From Alloalcanivorax gelatiniphagus (GTDB lineage Bacteria; Pseudomonadota; Gammaproteobacteria; Pseudomonadales; Alcanivoracaceae), in the NCBI RefSeq assembly GCF_005938655.1, contig NZ_VCQT01000001.1:124001-188000 (forward strand): DNA of 64,000 nucleotides, in the 5' to 3' direction. The stretch's first letter is position 1; every line of letters begins with the position of its first letter. Both the position numbers and the translations under genes were made by a program. This document shows positions 24,085-34,617 of this stretch, one piece after another. Under the pieces are notes generated by a model. It was not told the DNA's origin. It ran no database searches and saw only the letters and a list, made by a program, of their open reading frames with translations.

Positions 24085-25590
24085 ATGAACAAAGAGATCC
24101 TGCTGGTAGCGGAAACCGTTTCCAACGAGAAGGGCGTCAGCCGCGATGTGATTTTCGAGGCCATCGAATCGGCCCTGGCGGCGGCGACCAAGAAACGCTT
24201 CAAGGAAGAAGACGTGGAAATCCGCGTGGAGATCGACCGCATCAGCGGCGATTACCGCACGTTCCGCGTCTGGCATGTGGTGCCCGACGAAGAGCTGTTC
24301 GAATTCGGCCGCCAGCTTACGCTGGACGAAGCCCATGAAGAGAACGAAAGCCTTCAGATCGGCGATATCCACGAACAGGAAATCGAGTCCGAGGCGTTCG
24401 GCCGCATCGCCGCCCAGACCGCCAAGCAGGTGATCGTGCAGAAGGTGCGCGAAGCCGAGCGCCGGCAGATCATCGAGGAATACCGGGACCGCATCGGCGA
24501 GCTGATCAGCGGCGTGGTGAAAAAATCCAGCCGCGACGCCATCGTGCTCGACCTGGGCGGCAATGCCGAGGCATTGATCACCCGGGAGCATATGATCACC
24601 CGCGAGAGCGTGCGCCAGAATGATCGGGTGCGCGCCTATCTGCTGGGCGTCAACGAAGAGAACCGGGGCCCGCAGCTGTTCGCCAGCCGCGCCTGCCCGG
24701 AAATGCTCATCGAACTGTTCAAGATCGAGGTGCCGGAGATCGGCGAAGAGCTGATCGAGATCAAGGGCGCCGCCCGTGATCCGGGCTCCCGCGCCAAGAT
24801 CGCCGTCAAGACCAACGACCAGCGCATCGACCCGGTGGGCGCCTGTGTCGGCATGCGCGGCGCGCGCGTGCAGGCGGTGTCCAACGAGCTGGCCGGTGAG
24901 CGTATCGACATCGTTCTGTGGGACGACAACCCGGCGCAGCTGGTGATCAACGCCATGCAGCCGGCGGAAGTGGCGTCCATCGTGGTGGACGAGGAAAGCC
25001 ACACCATGGACATCGCGGTGGAAGATGAATCGGCGCTGGCCCAGGCCATCGGCCGCAGCGGCCAGAACATCCGTCTCGCCTCCGAGCTGACCGGCTGGGA
25101 GCTGAACGTGATGACCATCGATGAAGCGGAGAACAAGCAGCAGCAGGAAGCCGAGCAGGCACTGCAGAGCTTCATCGAGTACCTGGATGTGGACGAAGAC
25201 ATGGCCGCGGTCCTGGTGGAGGAAGGTTTCTCCACCCTGGAGGAAGTGGCCTACGTTCCCACCGAGGAAATGCTCGCCATCGAGGGCTTCGACGAGGATA
25301 TCGTCGAGGCGCTGCGCCAGCGCGCCAAGGATGCGCTGCTGACTCGGGCCCTGGTGTCCGAGGAGAAATTCGGACAGGCCGAACCCGCTGATGATCTGCT
25401 CAATATGGAAGGCATGGATCGTGACCTGGCGGTGGAACTGGCCTCAAAAGGCATCGTCACCATGGAAGACCTTGCCGAACAAGCGGTGGACGACCTGCTC
25501 GACATCGAGGGGATGAGTGAAGAGCGCGCGGCTGAATTGATCATGGCCGCCCGCGCCCCCTGGTTTGCAGGCGAGGAAGCCGGCGAGTAA
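24085..25590 (+). CDS. nusA: Transcription termination/antitermination factor NusA
   Basis: A 501-residue NusA: an N-terminal RNA-polymerase-binding domain (1-~130), S1 domain (~135-200), two KH domains with [15 protein letters not shown] and [20 protein letters not shown], and two C-terminal acidic repeats ([34 protein letters not shown]), which the E. coli type also has. It modulates pausing, termination and rRNA antitermination. ATG 24085; infB follows at 56 bp. Confidence 0.98.
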   Translation: MNKEILLVAETVSNEKGVSRDVIFEAIESALAAATKKRFKEEDVEIRVEIDRISGDYRTFRVWHVVPDEELFEFGRQLTLDEAHEENESLQIGDIHEQEIESEAFGRIAAQTAKQVIVQKVREAERRQIIEEYRDRIGELISGVVKKSSRDAIVLDLGGNAEALITREHMITRESVRQNDRVRAYLLGVNEENRGPQLFASRACPEMLIELFKIEVPEIGEELIEIKGAARDPGSRAKIAVKTNDQRIDPVGACVGMRGARVQAVSNELAGERIDIVLWDDNPAQLVINAMQPAEVASIVVDEESHTMDIAVEDESALAQAIGRSGQNIRLASELTGWELNVMTIDEAENKQQQEAEQALQSFIEYLDVDEDMAAVLVEEGFSTLEEVAYVPTEEMLAIEGFDEDIVEALRQRAKDALLTRALVSEEKFGQAEPADDLLNMEGMDRDLAVELASKGIVTMEDLAEQAVDDLLDIEGMSEERAAELIMAARAPWFAGEEAGE

Positions 25591-25646
25591 TTCTCGCCGG
25601 GATTAGCAGGGCGCCACCCAGACGCGGACAGGAGAGTGTTGCTGAC

Positions 25647-28343
25647 ATGGCAGAAACGACCGTAAAGAAACTGGCCGATGTGGTAGGTATTCCGGTGGAC
25701 ACGCTGCTCACGCAGATGAAGGAAGCCGGCCTGCCCCACACCGATGCCGGTGAAGGGGTCTCCGATGAACAGAAGCAGCAGCTGCTGGCGCATCTGCGCA
25801 AGTCCCATGGTGCCCAGTCTTCGGAACCCAGCAAGATCACCCTGAAACGCCGCTCCACGAGCACCATCAAGACCACCGGCGCGGCGGGCAAGGCCAAGAC
25901 CGTGAACGTGGAAGTGCGCAAGAAGCGCACCTATGTGAAGCGCGCCGCCGTCGAGGAAGAAGAGCGCCTTGAAGCCGAGCGCAAGGCGGCCGAGGAAGAA
26001 GCGGCGCGTCTGGCGGAGGAAGAGGCCAAGCGCAAGGCCGAGGAAGAAGAAGCCAAGCGCAAGGCGGAGGAAGAAGACGCCCTGCGCCGCGAGCAGGAGG
26101 CCAAGGCCCGCGCCGAGAAAGAGCGCGCCGCCGAAGAGGAAAAGGCCTCCCAGGAGAAATCCAAGCGCGCCAGTGTGCCCAAGGCCGCCAAGAAAGCGCA
26201 GAAGGAAGAAACCGAGGAAGAGCGCAAACAGCGCGAAGCCGAGGAGCGCAAGCAACGCGAAGCCGAGGAAGTACGCCGCAAGCAGGAAGCCGAGCAGCGC
26301 AAGAAGGCCGAGGAAGAGGCCGCCCGGCGTACCGCCGAGGAAGCCAAGCGCATTGCCGAAGAGCTGGAAAAGCGCGGTGGCGAAGCCCAGGAACAGCCAC
26401 GGGAAGAGGAAGAAGACAAGAGTTCCTCCATCGTCCGTGATGCTGTCGAGGCCGGCTACCGCACCGAGGAGCGCCAATCCCGTCGTCGTCGCCGCAAGCC
26501 GAAAAGTGCCGGCGTGGCCCACGGCCAGATGAAGAGCTCCATGAACAAACAGCACGGGTTCAAGAGCCCCACGGAGAAAATGGTATACGACGTCGAGATT
26601 CCCGAGACCATCACCGTGGCCGAGCTGGCCCAGCGCATGAACATCAAAGCCAAGGAACTGATCAAGGCGATGATGAAGATGGGCGAGATGGCGACTGTGA
26701 ACCAGTACATCGACCAGGAAACGGCGGTACTGCTCACCGAGGAAATGGGGCATACGCCCAAACTGGTGAAGGGCGAGGAAGAGGCCCTGGAAGACGATCT
26801 GGCCACCCTGGCGGACTACAGCGGTATCGACAGCGAGAACCGCGCGCCGGTAGTGACCATCATGGGCCACGTCGACCACGGCAAGACCTCGCTGCTCGAC
26901 TACATTCGTAAGGCCAAGGTGGCCGCCGGCGAAGCCGGGGGCATTACCCAGCACATCGGCGCGTACCACGTGCCGCATGAGAAGGGCATGATCACCTTCC
27001 TGGATACCCCGGGCCACGCGGCGTTCACCGCCATGCGCGCCCGTGGCGCCAAGGCCACCGACATCGTCATCATCGTGGTGGCGGCGGACGACGGCGTGAT
27101 GCCGCAGACCGAGGAAGCGATCAACCACGCCAAGGCGGCTGGTGTTCCGCTGATTATCGCGATCAACAAGGTCGACAAGGAAGGCGCCGATCCGGACCGG
27201 GTCAAGAACGAGCTGGCCACCAAGGACGTGATCCCCGAAGCCTGGGGTGGCGAATACCAGTTCATCAATGTGTCCGCCCATTCCGGCGAAGGCATCGACG
27301 ACCTGCTCGACGCGATCCTGCTGCAGTCTGAACTGCTGGAACTGAAAGCCCCGGCCACCGGCCCCGCCAGCGGCGTGGTGATCGAGTCCCGGGTCGAGAA
27401 GGGCCGCGGTACCGTGGCATCGATCCTGGTGCAGTCCGGCGAACTGAACGTGGGCGACATGCTGCTGGCCGGCGCCCATTACGGCCGGGTACGCGCCCTG
27501 GTGGACGAGACCGGCCAACAGGTCAAGAAAGCCGGCCCCTCCATTCCGGTGGAAGTGCTGGGCCTGGACGGCGCGCCGGAAGCCGGTGAGCAGGTTCAGG
27601 TGCTGCCCGACGAGAAGAAAGCCCGGGAAGTGGCGGAATTCCGTCAGGAGCGCGACCGCGACGTCAAGCTCAAGCGGCAGCAGGCCTCCAAGCTGGAGAA
27701 CCTGTTCGAGAACATGGGCAGTGCCGAGGCCAGCCAGGTCAACATCGTGCTCAAGACCGACGTGCGCGGGTCCCTGGAAGCGCTGATCGGTGCGCTCAAC
27801 GACCTGTCCACCGACGAAGTGAAGGTGAGCCTGGTGTCCGCCGGCGTGGGCGCGATCAACGAGTCCGACGTCAACCTGGCGATGACCAGCGAGGCGGTAC
27901 TGCTGGGCTTCAACGTGCGCGCCGACTCCAAGGCCAAGCGTCTGTGCGAGCAGGAAGGCATTGACCTGCGCTACTACAGCGTGATCTACGAGCTGATCGA
28001 CGACGTCAAACAGGCCATGAGCGGTCTGCTGGCACCGGAGAAACGCGAGGAAATCCTGGGCACCGCGGAAGTGCGCGATGTGTTCCGGTCCTCCAAGTTC
28101 GGCGCCGTGGCCGGCTGTATGGTGGTGGAGGGGACCCTCTACCGGAACCGGCCGATCCGCGTGCTGCGCGACGACGTGGTGGTGTTCGAAGGCGAGCTGG
28201 AATCCCTGCGCCGCTTCAAGGACGACGTTCAGGAAGTTCGCAACGGCATGGAATGTGGTATCGCCGTGAAGAGCTACAACGACGTGAAGGAAGGCGACAA
28301 GATCGAGGTGTTCGAAGTGAAGGAGGTGGCGCGCAGCCTGTAG
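25647..28343 (+). CDS. infB: Translation initiation factor IF-2
   Basis: An 898-residue IF-2, the GTPase that brings fMet-tRNA to the 30S subunit and promotes subunit joining. A small N-terminal IF2N fold (1-~50) is followed by a ~250-residue charged Glu/Lys/Ala-rich segment, a second IF2N domain ([21 protein letters not shown]) and the G domain with GHVDHGKT near 407, DTPGHAAF and NKVDK. Domains II-IV follow, including the fMet-binding C-terminal barrel. Internal starts giving shorter isoforms, as in E. coli, are possible but not evident. Confidence 0.98.
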   Translation: MAETTVKKLADVVGIPVDTLLTQMKEAGLPHTDAGEGVSDEQKQQLLAHLRKSHGAQSSEPSKITLKRRSTSTIKTTGAAGKAKTVNVEVRKKRTYVKRAAVEEEERLEAERKAAEEEAARLAEEEAKRKAEEEEAKRKAEEEDALRREQEAKARAEKERAAEEEKASQEKSKRASVPKAAKKAQKEETEEERKQREAEERKQREAEEVRRKQEAEQRKKAEEEAARRTAEEAKRIAEELEKRGGEAQEQPREEEEDKSSSIVRDAVEAGYRTEERQSRRRRRKPKSAGVAHGQMKSSMNKQHGFKSPTEKMVYDVEIPETITVAELAQRMNIKAKELIKAMMKMGEMATVNQYIDQETAVLLTEEMGHTPKLVKGEEEALEDDLATLADYSGIDSENRAPVVTIMGHVDHGKTSLLDYIRKAKVAAGEAGGITQHIGAYHVPHEKGMITFLDTPGHAAFTAMRARGAKATDIVIIVVAADDGVMPQTEEAINHAKAAGVPLIIAINKVDKEGADPDRVKNELATKDVIPEAWGGEYQFINVSAHSGEGIDDLLDAILLQSELLELKAPATGPASGVVIESRVEKGRGTVASILVQSGELNVGDMLLAGAHYGRVRALVDETGQQVKKAGPSIPVEVLGLDGAPEAGEQVQVLPDEKKAREVAEFRQERDRDVKLKRQQASKLENLFENMGSAEASQVNIVLKTDVRGSLEALIGALNDLSTDEVKVSLVSAGVGAINESDVNLAMTSEAVLLGFNVRADSKAKRLCEQEGIDLRYYSVIYELIDDVKQAMSGLLAPEKREEILGTAEVRDVFRSSKFGAVAGCMVVEGTLYRNRPIRVLRDDVVVFEGELESLRRFKDDVQEVRNGMECGIAVKSYNDVKEGDKIEVFEVKEVARSL

Positions 28344-28355
28344 GCGCGCCCAATC

Positions 28356-28763
28356 ATGAGCCGTCACCGTCGCCCCAGCGGTTTCCAGCGTACCGACCGC
28401 ATCGCCGACCAGATCCAGCGCGAGCTGTCGCGGGTGCTTCAGTTTGAACTGAAGGACCCGCGCATCGGGCTGGTGACGGTGCAGGACGTGACCGTCGCCC
28501 GGGACCTGGCCTACGCCGATGTCTACTTCACCCTGCTGGGTGAGGGCGAGGACGCCGGCCGGGAAGCGGAGCAGGTGCTGACCGGCGCCGCCGGTTTCCT
28601 GCGCTCTTCGCTGGCCCAGTCGCTGAACACCCGCACCACGCCGCGTCTGCGGTTTCACTACGATAAAACCCCGGAGCGGGCGTCGGAGCTGTCCAAGCTG
28701 ATCGACGAAGCCCGCGCCGAGGACCGGGAACTGCGCCCGGAAGACGACACCGATAACGATTGA
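28356..28763 (+). CDS. rbfA: Ribosome-binding factor A
   Basis: A 135-residue KH-fold protein of 30S maturation: FQRTDRIADQIQRELSRVLQFELKDPRIG and the conserved AYADVYFTLLG. The C-terminus is an acidic tail. It starts 12 bp after infB, in the conserved infB-rbfA-truB order. Confidence 0.96.
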   Translation: MSRHRRPSGFQRTDRIADQIQRELSRVLQFELKDPRIGLVTVQDVTVARDLAYADVYFTLLGEGEDAGREAEQVLTGAAGFLRSSLAQSLNTRTTPRLRFHYDKTPERASELSKLIDEARAEDRELRPEDDTDND

Positions 28764-28779
28764 TCACGGAGCAAAGACA

Positions 28780-29697
28780 GTGGGAAAACGGCGCCGTGGA
28801 GGTCGTAATCTCAATGGCATTCTGTTGCTCGACAAGAGCCAGGGCGTAACCAGCAACGGTGCCCTGCAGATGGCCAAGAAAATGTTCGCCGCCGCCAAGG
28901 CCGGCCATACCGGCAGCCTTGATCCGCTGGCCACCGGCATGCTGCCGATCTGTTTTGGCGAGGCGACCAAGTTCAGCCAGTTTCTGCTGGATGCGGACAA
29001 GCGCTACCAGGTTACCGCCCAACTGGGGGTGACCACCGAGACCGGCGACGCCGATGGCGAGGTGCGTGACACCCGCCCGGTGGACGTCAGCGAGGCGCGG
29101 GCACTGGAAGCCCTGGACCGGTTCCTGGGCCACATCGAACAGGTGCCCAGCATGTACTCGGCGATCAAGCACAACGGCACGCCGCTCTACAAGCTGGCCC
29201 GGGAAGGCATCACCGTGGAGCGCAAGCCACGGGCGGTGACCATCCACGAAATCCTCGGCGCCCGTCTGCTGGACGGCGACCGGCTGGAGTTCGAAGTGGC
29301 CTGCTCCAAGGGCACCTACGTGCGCTCCCTGGTGGAGGACGTGGGTGAGGTGCTGGGCTGCGGCGCCCACGTGATCGGCCTGCGGCGGCTTTCCGCCGGG
29401 CCCTATCCGGCGGAGCGCATGATGACCCTGGAGCAGCTGGGGAATATCAAGGCGGAGGGCGGCTTCGAGGCGCTCGATGAATACCTCTTGCCTTTATCCA
29501 CCAGCGTGGCAGACTGGCCGCGCGTCGCCCTGGGCGACAATGCGGCCTATTACCTGCGCCAGGGGCAGCCGGTAATGGCCGGTGACCGGCCGCTGGACGG
29601 CTGGGTCAGTATTTATGAAGCTTCCACCGACACCTTCATGGGGGTTGGTGAAGTGCTGGAGGACGGGCGCATCGCGCCGCGTCGTCTGGTTTCCTGA
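28780..29697 (+). CDS. truB: tRNA pseudouridine-55 synthase TruB
   Basis: A 305-residue pseudouridine synthase making psi-55 in the T loop of tRNAs. The N-terminal LNGILLLDKSQGVTSN and AGHTGSLDPLATGMLP contain the catalytic Asp (in SLDPLA); VACSKGTYVRSLVEDVGEVLG is the second motif; a PUA domain lies at the C-terminus. GTG 28780 is the family start. rpsO follows after 62 bp. Confidence 0.97.
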   Translation: MGKRRRGGRNLNGILLLDKSQGVTSNGALQMAKKMFAAAKAGHTGSLDPLATGMLPICFGEATKFSQFLLDADKRYQVTAQLGVTTETGDADGEVRDTRPVDVSEARALEALDRFLGHIEQVPSMYSAIKHNGTPLYKLAREGITVERKPRAVTIHEILGARLLDGDRLEFEVACSKGTYVRSLVEDVGEVLGCGAHVIGLRRLSAGPYPAERMMTLEQLGNIKAEGGFEALDEYLLPLSTSVADWPRVALGDNAAYYLRQGQPVMAGDRPLDGWVSIYEASTDTFMGVGEVLEDGRIAPRRLVS

Positions 29698-29759
29698 GGA
29701 CGGCGGCTGTAAATATGCACGGCCGGTCGTGACATCCATTGCATATTGGAGCAATAAAG

Positions 29760-30029
29760 ATGGCTTTGAGCACTGAACAGAAAGCACAGATCCTGAAGGA
29801 TTTCGGCGTTAAGGAAGGCGACACCGGGTCCCCGGAAGTACAGGTTGCCCTGCTGACCGAGAACATCAACCAGCTGCAGGGTCACTTCAAGGATCACAGC
29901 AAGGATCACCATAGCCGCCGCGGCCTGATCCGCATGGTTAACCAGCGCCGCAAGCTGCTGGACTACCTGGCCGGCAAGAACCGCGACCGCTATCTGAAGC
30001 TGATCGAACGTCTGGGTCTGCGCCGCTAA
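29760..30029 (+). CDS. rpsO: 30S ribosomal protein S15
   Basis: An 89-residue S15, the exact family length: [58 protein letters not shown]. It binds helix 22 of 16S rRNA in the central domain. ATG 29760 has TTGGAGCAAT upstream; the open frame from 29739 adds seven non-family residues. In E. coli S15 represses its own translation through a leader pseudoknot; this was not tested here. Confidence 0.98.
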   Translation: MALSTEQKAQILKDFGVKEGDTGSPEVQVALLTENINQLQGHFKDHSKDHHSRRGLIRMVNQRRKLLDYLAGKNRDRYLKLIERLGLRR

Positions 30030-30055
30030 GCGAGCCCCCCGACCGCGATACGATG

Positions 30056-30090
30056 GAAGCTCGGCCCCGGCGCCGGGCTTCTGTTGTTTT
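30056..30090 (+). terminator. rpsO terminator
   Basis: Ten-base-pair stem (GAAGCTCGGC / GCCGGGCTTC with one G-U), loop CCCGGC, followed by TGTTGTTTT. Located 26 bp after rpsO, comparable to t1 between rpsO and pnp in E. coli; partial read-through into pnp is likely. Confidence 0.75.
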
Positions 30091-30167
30091 GGGCCACCGG
30101 AATTTGCCCGCTCCAGGCGTGATGCGGGTCGTGCGGACCGGCCCTAAAAGGCTTCGGTGCCAGCCGG

Positions 30168-30190
30168 TGCCGGGTTATCATGCCCCGGCA
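30168..30190 (+). promoter_or_regulatory. Hairpin in the pnp leader
   Basis: TGCCGGG, nine-base loop, CCCGGCA, ending 49 bp before the pnp ATG. In E. coli a leader hairpin cut by RNase III mediates PNPase autoregulation; position and shape fit that role, but this is by analogy. Confidence 0.4.
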
Positions 30191-30239
30191 GAAAGGATAG
30201 AGACGCAGAGCAAGCGACGAACGAGAGAAGAGACGCGAT

Positions 30240-32333
30240 ATGTTCAATACAGTACGCAAGGAAATTCAATACGGCGACCACACCGTGGTGCTGGAGACGG
30301 GCCGCATTGCCCGCCAGGCCACCGCCGCCGTGATGGTGACCATCGGTAACACCCAGGTGCTGGTGACCGTGGTTGGCAAGAAAGAAGCGGACCCCGGCAA
30401 ACCGTTTTTCCCCCTGACCGTGAACTACCAGGAAAAAACCTACTCCACCGGCCGTATCCCGGGTGGCTTCCTCAAGCGTGAGGGCCGGCCCAGCGAGAAG
30501 GAAACCCTGACCTGCCGCCTGATCGACCGGCCCATCCGTCCGCTGTTCCCCAACGGCTTCATGAACGAAGTGCAGGTGGTGGCCACGGTGATGTCCTCGG
30601 ACAAGAACCAGGACCCGGATATCGCCGCCATGATCGGCACCTCCGCCGCCCTGGCGATCTCCGGCATCCCCTTCAGCGGCCCCATCGGCGCCGCCCGGGT
30701 GGGCTTCAAGGACGGCTTCTACCTGCTCAACCCGAGCTACACCGAACTGGAATCCTCCAACCTGAACCTGGTAGTGGCCGGCACCGACGCCGCCGTGCTG
30801 ATGGTGGAATCCGAAGCCGAGGAACTCAGCGAAGACCAGATGCTGGGCGCGGTGCTGTTCGGTCACCAGGAAATGCAGGCGGTGATCAGCGGCATCAAGG
30901 AATTCGCCGCCGAAGCCGGCAAGCCGGCCTGGGACTGGCAGGCTCCCCAGGACAACGATGCCCTGAAGAGCGCCATCAAGGCCAAATACGAAGGCTCCCT
31001 GGCGGAGGCTTACACCATCACCGAGAAGATGGCCCGCTACCAGAAGGTCGGCGAGCTGCGTGACGCCTGCGTGGCCGAGTTCGCCACCGGCGAGGAAGGC
31101 GCGCCGGAAGCCGGTGAGGTGAAGGACCTGTTCGGCAAGATCGAGAAGAGCGTGGTGCGCGAAGCCGTGGTTTCCGGCAAGCCGCGTATCGACGGCCGTG
31201 CCCTGAACGCGGTGCGCGCCATCGACTGCCAGGTGGGCGTGCTCAAGAAAACCCACGGTTCCGCCCTGTTCACCCGTGGCGAAACCCAGGCCATCGTCAC
31301 CGCCACCCTGGGCGGTATGCGCGACGCGCAGCTGATCGATGCCCTGGAAGGTTCCCGCCAGGACCACTTCATGCTGCAGTACAACTTCCCCCCGTACTGC
31401 GTGGGCGAAACCGGCATGATCGGCTCTCCCAAGCGGCGTGAGATCGGCCACGGCCGTCTGGCCCGCCGCGGCGTGGAAGCGGTGGTGCCCAACGAGAAGG
31501 ACTTCCCCTACACCATCCGCGTGGTGTCCGAGATCACCGAGTCCAACGGTTCCTCCTCCATGGCGTCCGTGTGCGGCACCTCCATGGCGCTGATGGACGC
31601 TGGTGTGCCGCTGAGCGCGCCGGTGGCCGGTATCGCCATGGGCCTGGTCAAGGAAGAAGACGGCCGCTACGCGGTGCTGTCCGACATCCTCGGTGACGAA
31701 GACCACCTGGGCGACATGGACTTCAAGGTGGCCGGCACCGAGCGCGGCGTCACCGCCCTGCAGATGGACATCAAGATCGAGGGCATCACCGAGGAAATCA
31801 TGGAGAAGGCCCTGGGCCAGGCCCGCGAAGGCCGCCTCCACATCCTCGGCGAAATGAGCAAGGCGATCAGCGAATCGCGCAGCCAGGTGTCCGAGAACGC
31901 GCCCACCCTGATCACCCTGAAGATCAACCCGGAGAAAATCCGCGACGTGATCGGCAAGGGCGGCGCCACCATCCGTGCGCTCACCGAAGAAACCAAGTGC
32001 ACCATCGACATCGAAGACGATGGCAGCGTCAAGATCTACGGTGAAACCCGTGAAGCCGCTGGCGAAGCTCAGCGCCGGGTGGAGGAGATCACCGCCGAGG
32101 CCGAGATCGACAAGATCTACGAAGGCAAGGTCATGCGCGTGGTGGACTTCGGTGCTTTCGTGCAGATCATGCCGGGCACCGAAGGCCTGCTGCACATCTC
32201 CCAGATCGCCGAGGAGCGGGTGGAGAAGGTCACCGACTACGTCAACGAGGGCGACATCATCAAGGTGAAAGTCCTGGACGTGGATCAACGCGGCCGCATC
32301 AAGCTGTCCATGAAGGAAGCCAAGGAAGTTTAA
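30240..32333 (+). CDS. pnp: Polyribonucleotide nucleotidyltransferase (PNPase)
   Basis: A 697-residue phosphorolytic 3'-5' exoribonuclease of the RNA degradosome. Two RNase PH-like cores flank a helical linker; the second has [10 protein letters not shown] and [11 protein letters not shown], with the catalytic region [22 protein letters not shown] domain ([19 protein letters not shown]) and an S1 domain ([18 protein letters not shown]) close the protein. Last gene of the translation cluster; a strong terminator follows. Confidence 0.98.
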   Translation: MFNTVRKEIQYGDHTVVLETGRIARQATAAVMVTIGNTQVLVTVVGKKEADPGKPFFPLTVNYQEKTYSTGRIPGGFLKREGRPSEKETLTCRLIDRPIRPLFPNGFMNEVQVVATVMSSDKNQDPDIAAMIGTSAALAISGIPFSGPIGAARVGFKDGFYLLNPSYTELESSNLNLVVAGTDAAVLMVESEAEELSEDQMLGAVLFGHQEMQAVISGIKEFAAEAGKPAWDWQAPQDNDALKSAIKAKYEGSLAEAYTITEKMARYQKVGELRDACVAEFATGEEGAPEAGEVKDLFGKIEKSVVREAVVSGKPRIDGRALNAVRAIDCQVGVLKKTHGSALFTRGETQAIVTATLGGMRDAQLIDALEGSRQDHFMLQYNFPPYCVGETGMIGSPKRREIGHGRLARRGVEAVVPNEKDFPYTIRVVSEITESNGSSSMASVCGTSMALMDAGVPLSAPVAGIAMGLVKEEDGRYAVLSDILGDEDHLGDMDFKVAGTERGVTALQMDIKIEGITEEIMEKALGQAREGRLHILGEMSKAISESRSQVSENAPTLITLKINPEKIRDVIGKGGATIRALTEETKCTIDIEDDGSVKIYGETREAAGEAQRRVEEITAEAEIDKIYEGKVMRVVDFGAFVQIMPGTEGLLHISQIAEERVEKVTDYVNEGDIIKVKVLDVDQRGRIKLSMKEAKEV

Positions 32334-32367
32334 GGGGTATTACATTCCTTTTACATTTGGCTAAAAT

Positions 32368-32400
32368 AAAAAGCCCGCCCGTATCGGCGGGCTTTTTTTT
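32368..32400 (+). terminator. pnp terminator
   Basis: A-tract, GCCCGCC, loop CGTATC, GGCGGGC and eight T, 35 bp after pnp. A very strong intrinsic terminator closing the rimP-pnp operon. Confidence 0.95.
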
Positions 32401-32422
32401 GCCTAATGGAAGGGAATATAAA

Positions 32423-32968
32423 ATGAAAGTAATAACCAGCGCGGTCGCCCTGGCCGTCGCCATTCAAATATCGGGTTGCGCGTCCATCGTTTCTGATTCC
32501 TCCTACGCCGTGAGCCTGCAGAGTTCGCCGGAGCGGGCCGAGTACGTGGTAACCAATCAGCGTTCCGGCAAGCGCATCGCCGCCGGCGTCACGCCCTCCA
32601 TGGTCAGCCTGCCGGCCAAAAACGGGTTTTTCTCCGCGGCGAAATATCAGGTCACCTTTGAACATAATGGGTATAACAGCACCACGGTGCCGCTTAATGC
32701 CTCCATGGACGGTTGGTACTGGGGCAATCTGATTTTCGGTGGTCTTCTGGGGGTACTGATTGTGGACCCGGCCACCGGCGCCATGTGGAAACTGGACGAC
32801 CAGCTGCTGGTCGGGCTGGAGGAAGCGCCGGTTGTCGAGCCGCCGCTGGCTCCGGCGGCGCCGGAGCCGGCCGTGGAAGCGCCGGCCGAGGAAGGGGAGC
32901 AGGCCGCCACCCCGGCGGCTGACCAGGTTTCCGTGAACACCGTGACGGCGCCCGCCGCCACCCGCTGA
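32423..32968 (+). CDS. Putative lipoprotein, unknown function
   Basis: A 181-residue predicted lipoprotein. A short signal (MKVITSAVALAVAIQISGC) ends in a lipobox with Cys19. The next ~115 residues contain a small beta-rich domain (SLQSSPERAEYVVTNQ, YQVTFEHNGYNSTTVPL) and a hydrophobic stretch WYWGNLIFGGLLGVLIVDPATGAMWKL that recurs in uncharacterised gammaproteobacterial lipoproteins. The C-terminal ~50 residues are Pro/Ala/Glu-rich. ATG 32423 has GGAAGGGA upstream. It stands alone between two terminator-like hairpins. I do not recognise a function. Confidence 0.75.
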   Translation: MKVITSAVALAVAIQISGCASIVSDSSYAVSLQSSPERAEYVVTNQRSGKRIAAGVTPSMVSLPAKNGFFSAAKYQVTFEHNGYNSTTVPLNASMDGWYWGNLIFGGLLGVLIVDPATGAMWKLDDQLLVGLEEAPVVEPPLAPAAPEPAVEAPAEEGEQAATPAADQVSVNTVTAPAATR

Positions 32969-32982
32969 TCCTTGCCTGCCCC

Positions 32983-33006
32983 GGCTTCCACCTTGGGGTG
33001 GAAGCC
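32983..33006 (+). terminator. Hairpin after the lipoprotein gene
   Basis: A perfect 10-bp stem (GGCTTCCACC / GGTGGAAGCC, loop TTGG) 14 bp after the stop, with no T run. Probably an mRNA 3'-end structure or weak terminator. Confidence 0.5.
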
Positions 33007-33037
33007 ATTGCCCTTGAGATCCTCTCCGCCATAAACA

Positions 33038-33096
33038 TAAGGCAACTTGCCTTACTCTTTATCTCATTATAAGCTTCCTTACCATAAGTTGGCTTA
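33038..33096 (+). promoter_or_regulatory. MarR-type operator cluster before the efflux operon
   Basis: Three related palindromes: a perfect TAAGGCAACTTGCCTTA at 33038-33054, TAAGCTTCCTTA at 33070-33081 and TAAGTTGGCTTA at 33085-33096, all of the form TAAG...CTTA. A TATAAG -10-like box at 33068-33073 overlaps the second site. This is the expected layout for autorepression by the adjacent MarR regulator. Confidence 0.65.
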
Positions 33097-33110
33097 CGAA
33101 TGAGGCCGTG

Positions 33111-33560
33111 ATGAACAAGGACACCACAGTGGGGCTGGGGCTGCATGACGTGGCGCGCATGCTGCGCCGCGACTTCGACCGCCGGGCCCGCGAGCAGGGG
33201 CTTACCCGGGCCCGCTGGCAGGTGCTGTGGAACCTGACCCGGCGGGAGGGCATTCACCAGGCCGCCCTGGCCGAAATCCTGGACGTGGCCCCCATTTCCC
33301 TGAGCCGCCAGCTGGAAAGGCTGGAAGAGGAAGGGCTGGTGGAGCGGCGGGCCGACCCCACCGACCGGCGCCGCCGCCGGGTCTACCTCACCGACCGGGC
33401 CGCTCCGGCCCTGGCCGGTTTGCGCGAGCTGGCCATGGCCACCCGGCGTCAGGCGCTGGCCGGCATCGGCGCCGACGACATCGAAACCTTCACCCGGGTG
33501 CTGGAGCGCATGCGCGCCAATCTGTGCCAGCGCGCCGACCACACCGAGCAGGGGGAATAA
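33111..33560 (+). CDS. MarR-family transcriptional regulator
   Basis: A 149-residue winged-helix protein: GLTRARWQVLWNLTRREGIHQ, recognition helix region AEILDVAPISLSRQLERLEEEGLVER and wing DPTDRRRRRVYLTD, all standard MarR. ATG 33111 has GAGG five bases upstream; an adjacent GTG 33108 is less well placed. It is the first gene of an operon with an EmrAB-type pump, so it most likely represses this operon until a toxic ligand binds. Palindromes lie directly upstream. Confidence 0.92.
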   Translation: MNKDTTVGLGLHDVARMLRRDFDRRAREQGLTRARWQVLWNLTRREGIHQAALAEILDVAPISLSRQLERLEEEGLVERRADPTDRRRRRVYLTDRAAPALAGLRELAMATRRQALAGIGADDIETFTRVLERMRANLCQRADHTEQGE

Positions 33561-33564
33561 CCAC

Positions 33565-34617
33565 GTGACCACCACGCAACGCAATCGTCGCCTCGCCATG
33601 GGCCTGGGGCTGATCATCGCCCTGGCGGTGGGGCTCTGGCTGGCCCTGGGCGGCGGCCGCTATATCAGCACCGAAAACGCCTATGTGAAGGTGGATATGA
33701 TTTCGCTCACCGCCGACGTGAGCGGGCCGCTGACGCGGGTGGAGGTGGAGCGCAACCAGGCGGTCAAACAGGGGCAGGTGCTCGCCGAAGTGGACCCGGA
33801 GCCGTATCGCATGGCGCTGCAGGAGGCCCGCGCCGACCAGCAAGCGGTGCGCAACCGCATTCTTTCCGAGCGCGCCGACTACGCCCGGCTGCAGGCCCAG
33901 CTGGACCAGTCGGAGCGCGATCTGGCCTACCACCAGCGTGAGCTGCAACGCTTCCAGGGTCTGGACCGGGTGGCGGTGTCCCGGTCGCAACTGGACGGCG
34001 TGCGCCAGAAGCGTGATCAGGCGCGCTCCGGCAAGGCGGTGATCGAGCAGGAACTGGCCAGCCTCAAGGCGAAGCTGGCCGGTGGCCCCGACGTGGCGGT
34101 GGAGGAGCATCCGGACTACCAGGCGGCCACCGCCAAGCTGGACCGGGCCCGCTATGACCTGGCCCACACCCGCATCGTGGCGCCGGCGGACGGCGTTATC
34201 GGTGGCGCCACGCCGATGGTCGGCGAGCGGGTCAACGCCGGCGTGCCGGTGTTCACCCTGGCGCGCAGCCATTCCGCCTGGGTGGAAGCCAACCTCAAGG
34301 AGACCCAGCTGACCGACGTCCGCGAAGGCCAGAGCGTGGAGGTGGAAGTGGACAGCTATCCGGGGGTGGTGTGGAAGGCCCGGGTGCAGAGCCTGAGCCC
34401 GGCCACCGGCTCTGAATACGCCCTGATCCCGCCGCAGAACGCCAGCGGTAACTGGGTCAAGGTGGTGCAGCGGGTACCGGTGAAACTGAGCCTGGAAGAC
34501 CCGGACGGCAAGCCGCCCCTGCGCGCCGGGATGAGCGCGGAAATCACCATCGACACCGGCGCCTCCCTGTTCGACCGCGCCGGCCAGCCGGACCGCACCG
34601 TCGATGCCGCGCATTAA
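33565..34617 (+). CDS. emrA: EmrA-like HlyD-family membrane fusion protein
   Basis: A 350-residue periplasmic adaptor. One N-terminal membrane anchor (LAMGLGLIIALAVGLWLAL) is followed by the lipoyl half-motif STENAYVKVDMISLTADVSGPLTRVEV, a coiled-coil hairpin (~80-180), the second half-motif TRIVAPADGVIGG and beta barrel. It links the inner-membrane pump EmrB to an outer-membrane channel. GTG 33565 has AGGGGGAA upstream, four bases after the marR stop. It overlaps emrB by 14 bases. Confidence 0.93.
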   Translation: MTTTQRNRRLAMGLGLIIALAVGLWLALGGGRYISTENAYVKVDMISLTADVSGPLTRVEVERNQAVKQGQVLAEVDPEPYRMALQEARADQQAVRNRILSERADYARLQAQLDQSERDLAYHQRELQRFQGLDRVAVSRSQLDGVRQKRDQARSGKAVIEQELASLKAKLAGGPDVAVEEHPDYQAATAKLDRARYDLAHTRIVAPADGVIGGATPMVGERVNAGVPVFTLARSHSAWVEANLKETQLTDVREGQSVEVEVDSYPGVVWKARVQSLSPATGSEYALIPPQNASGNWVKVVQRVPVKLSLEDPDGKPPLRAGMSAEITIDTGASLFDRAGQPDRTVDAAH

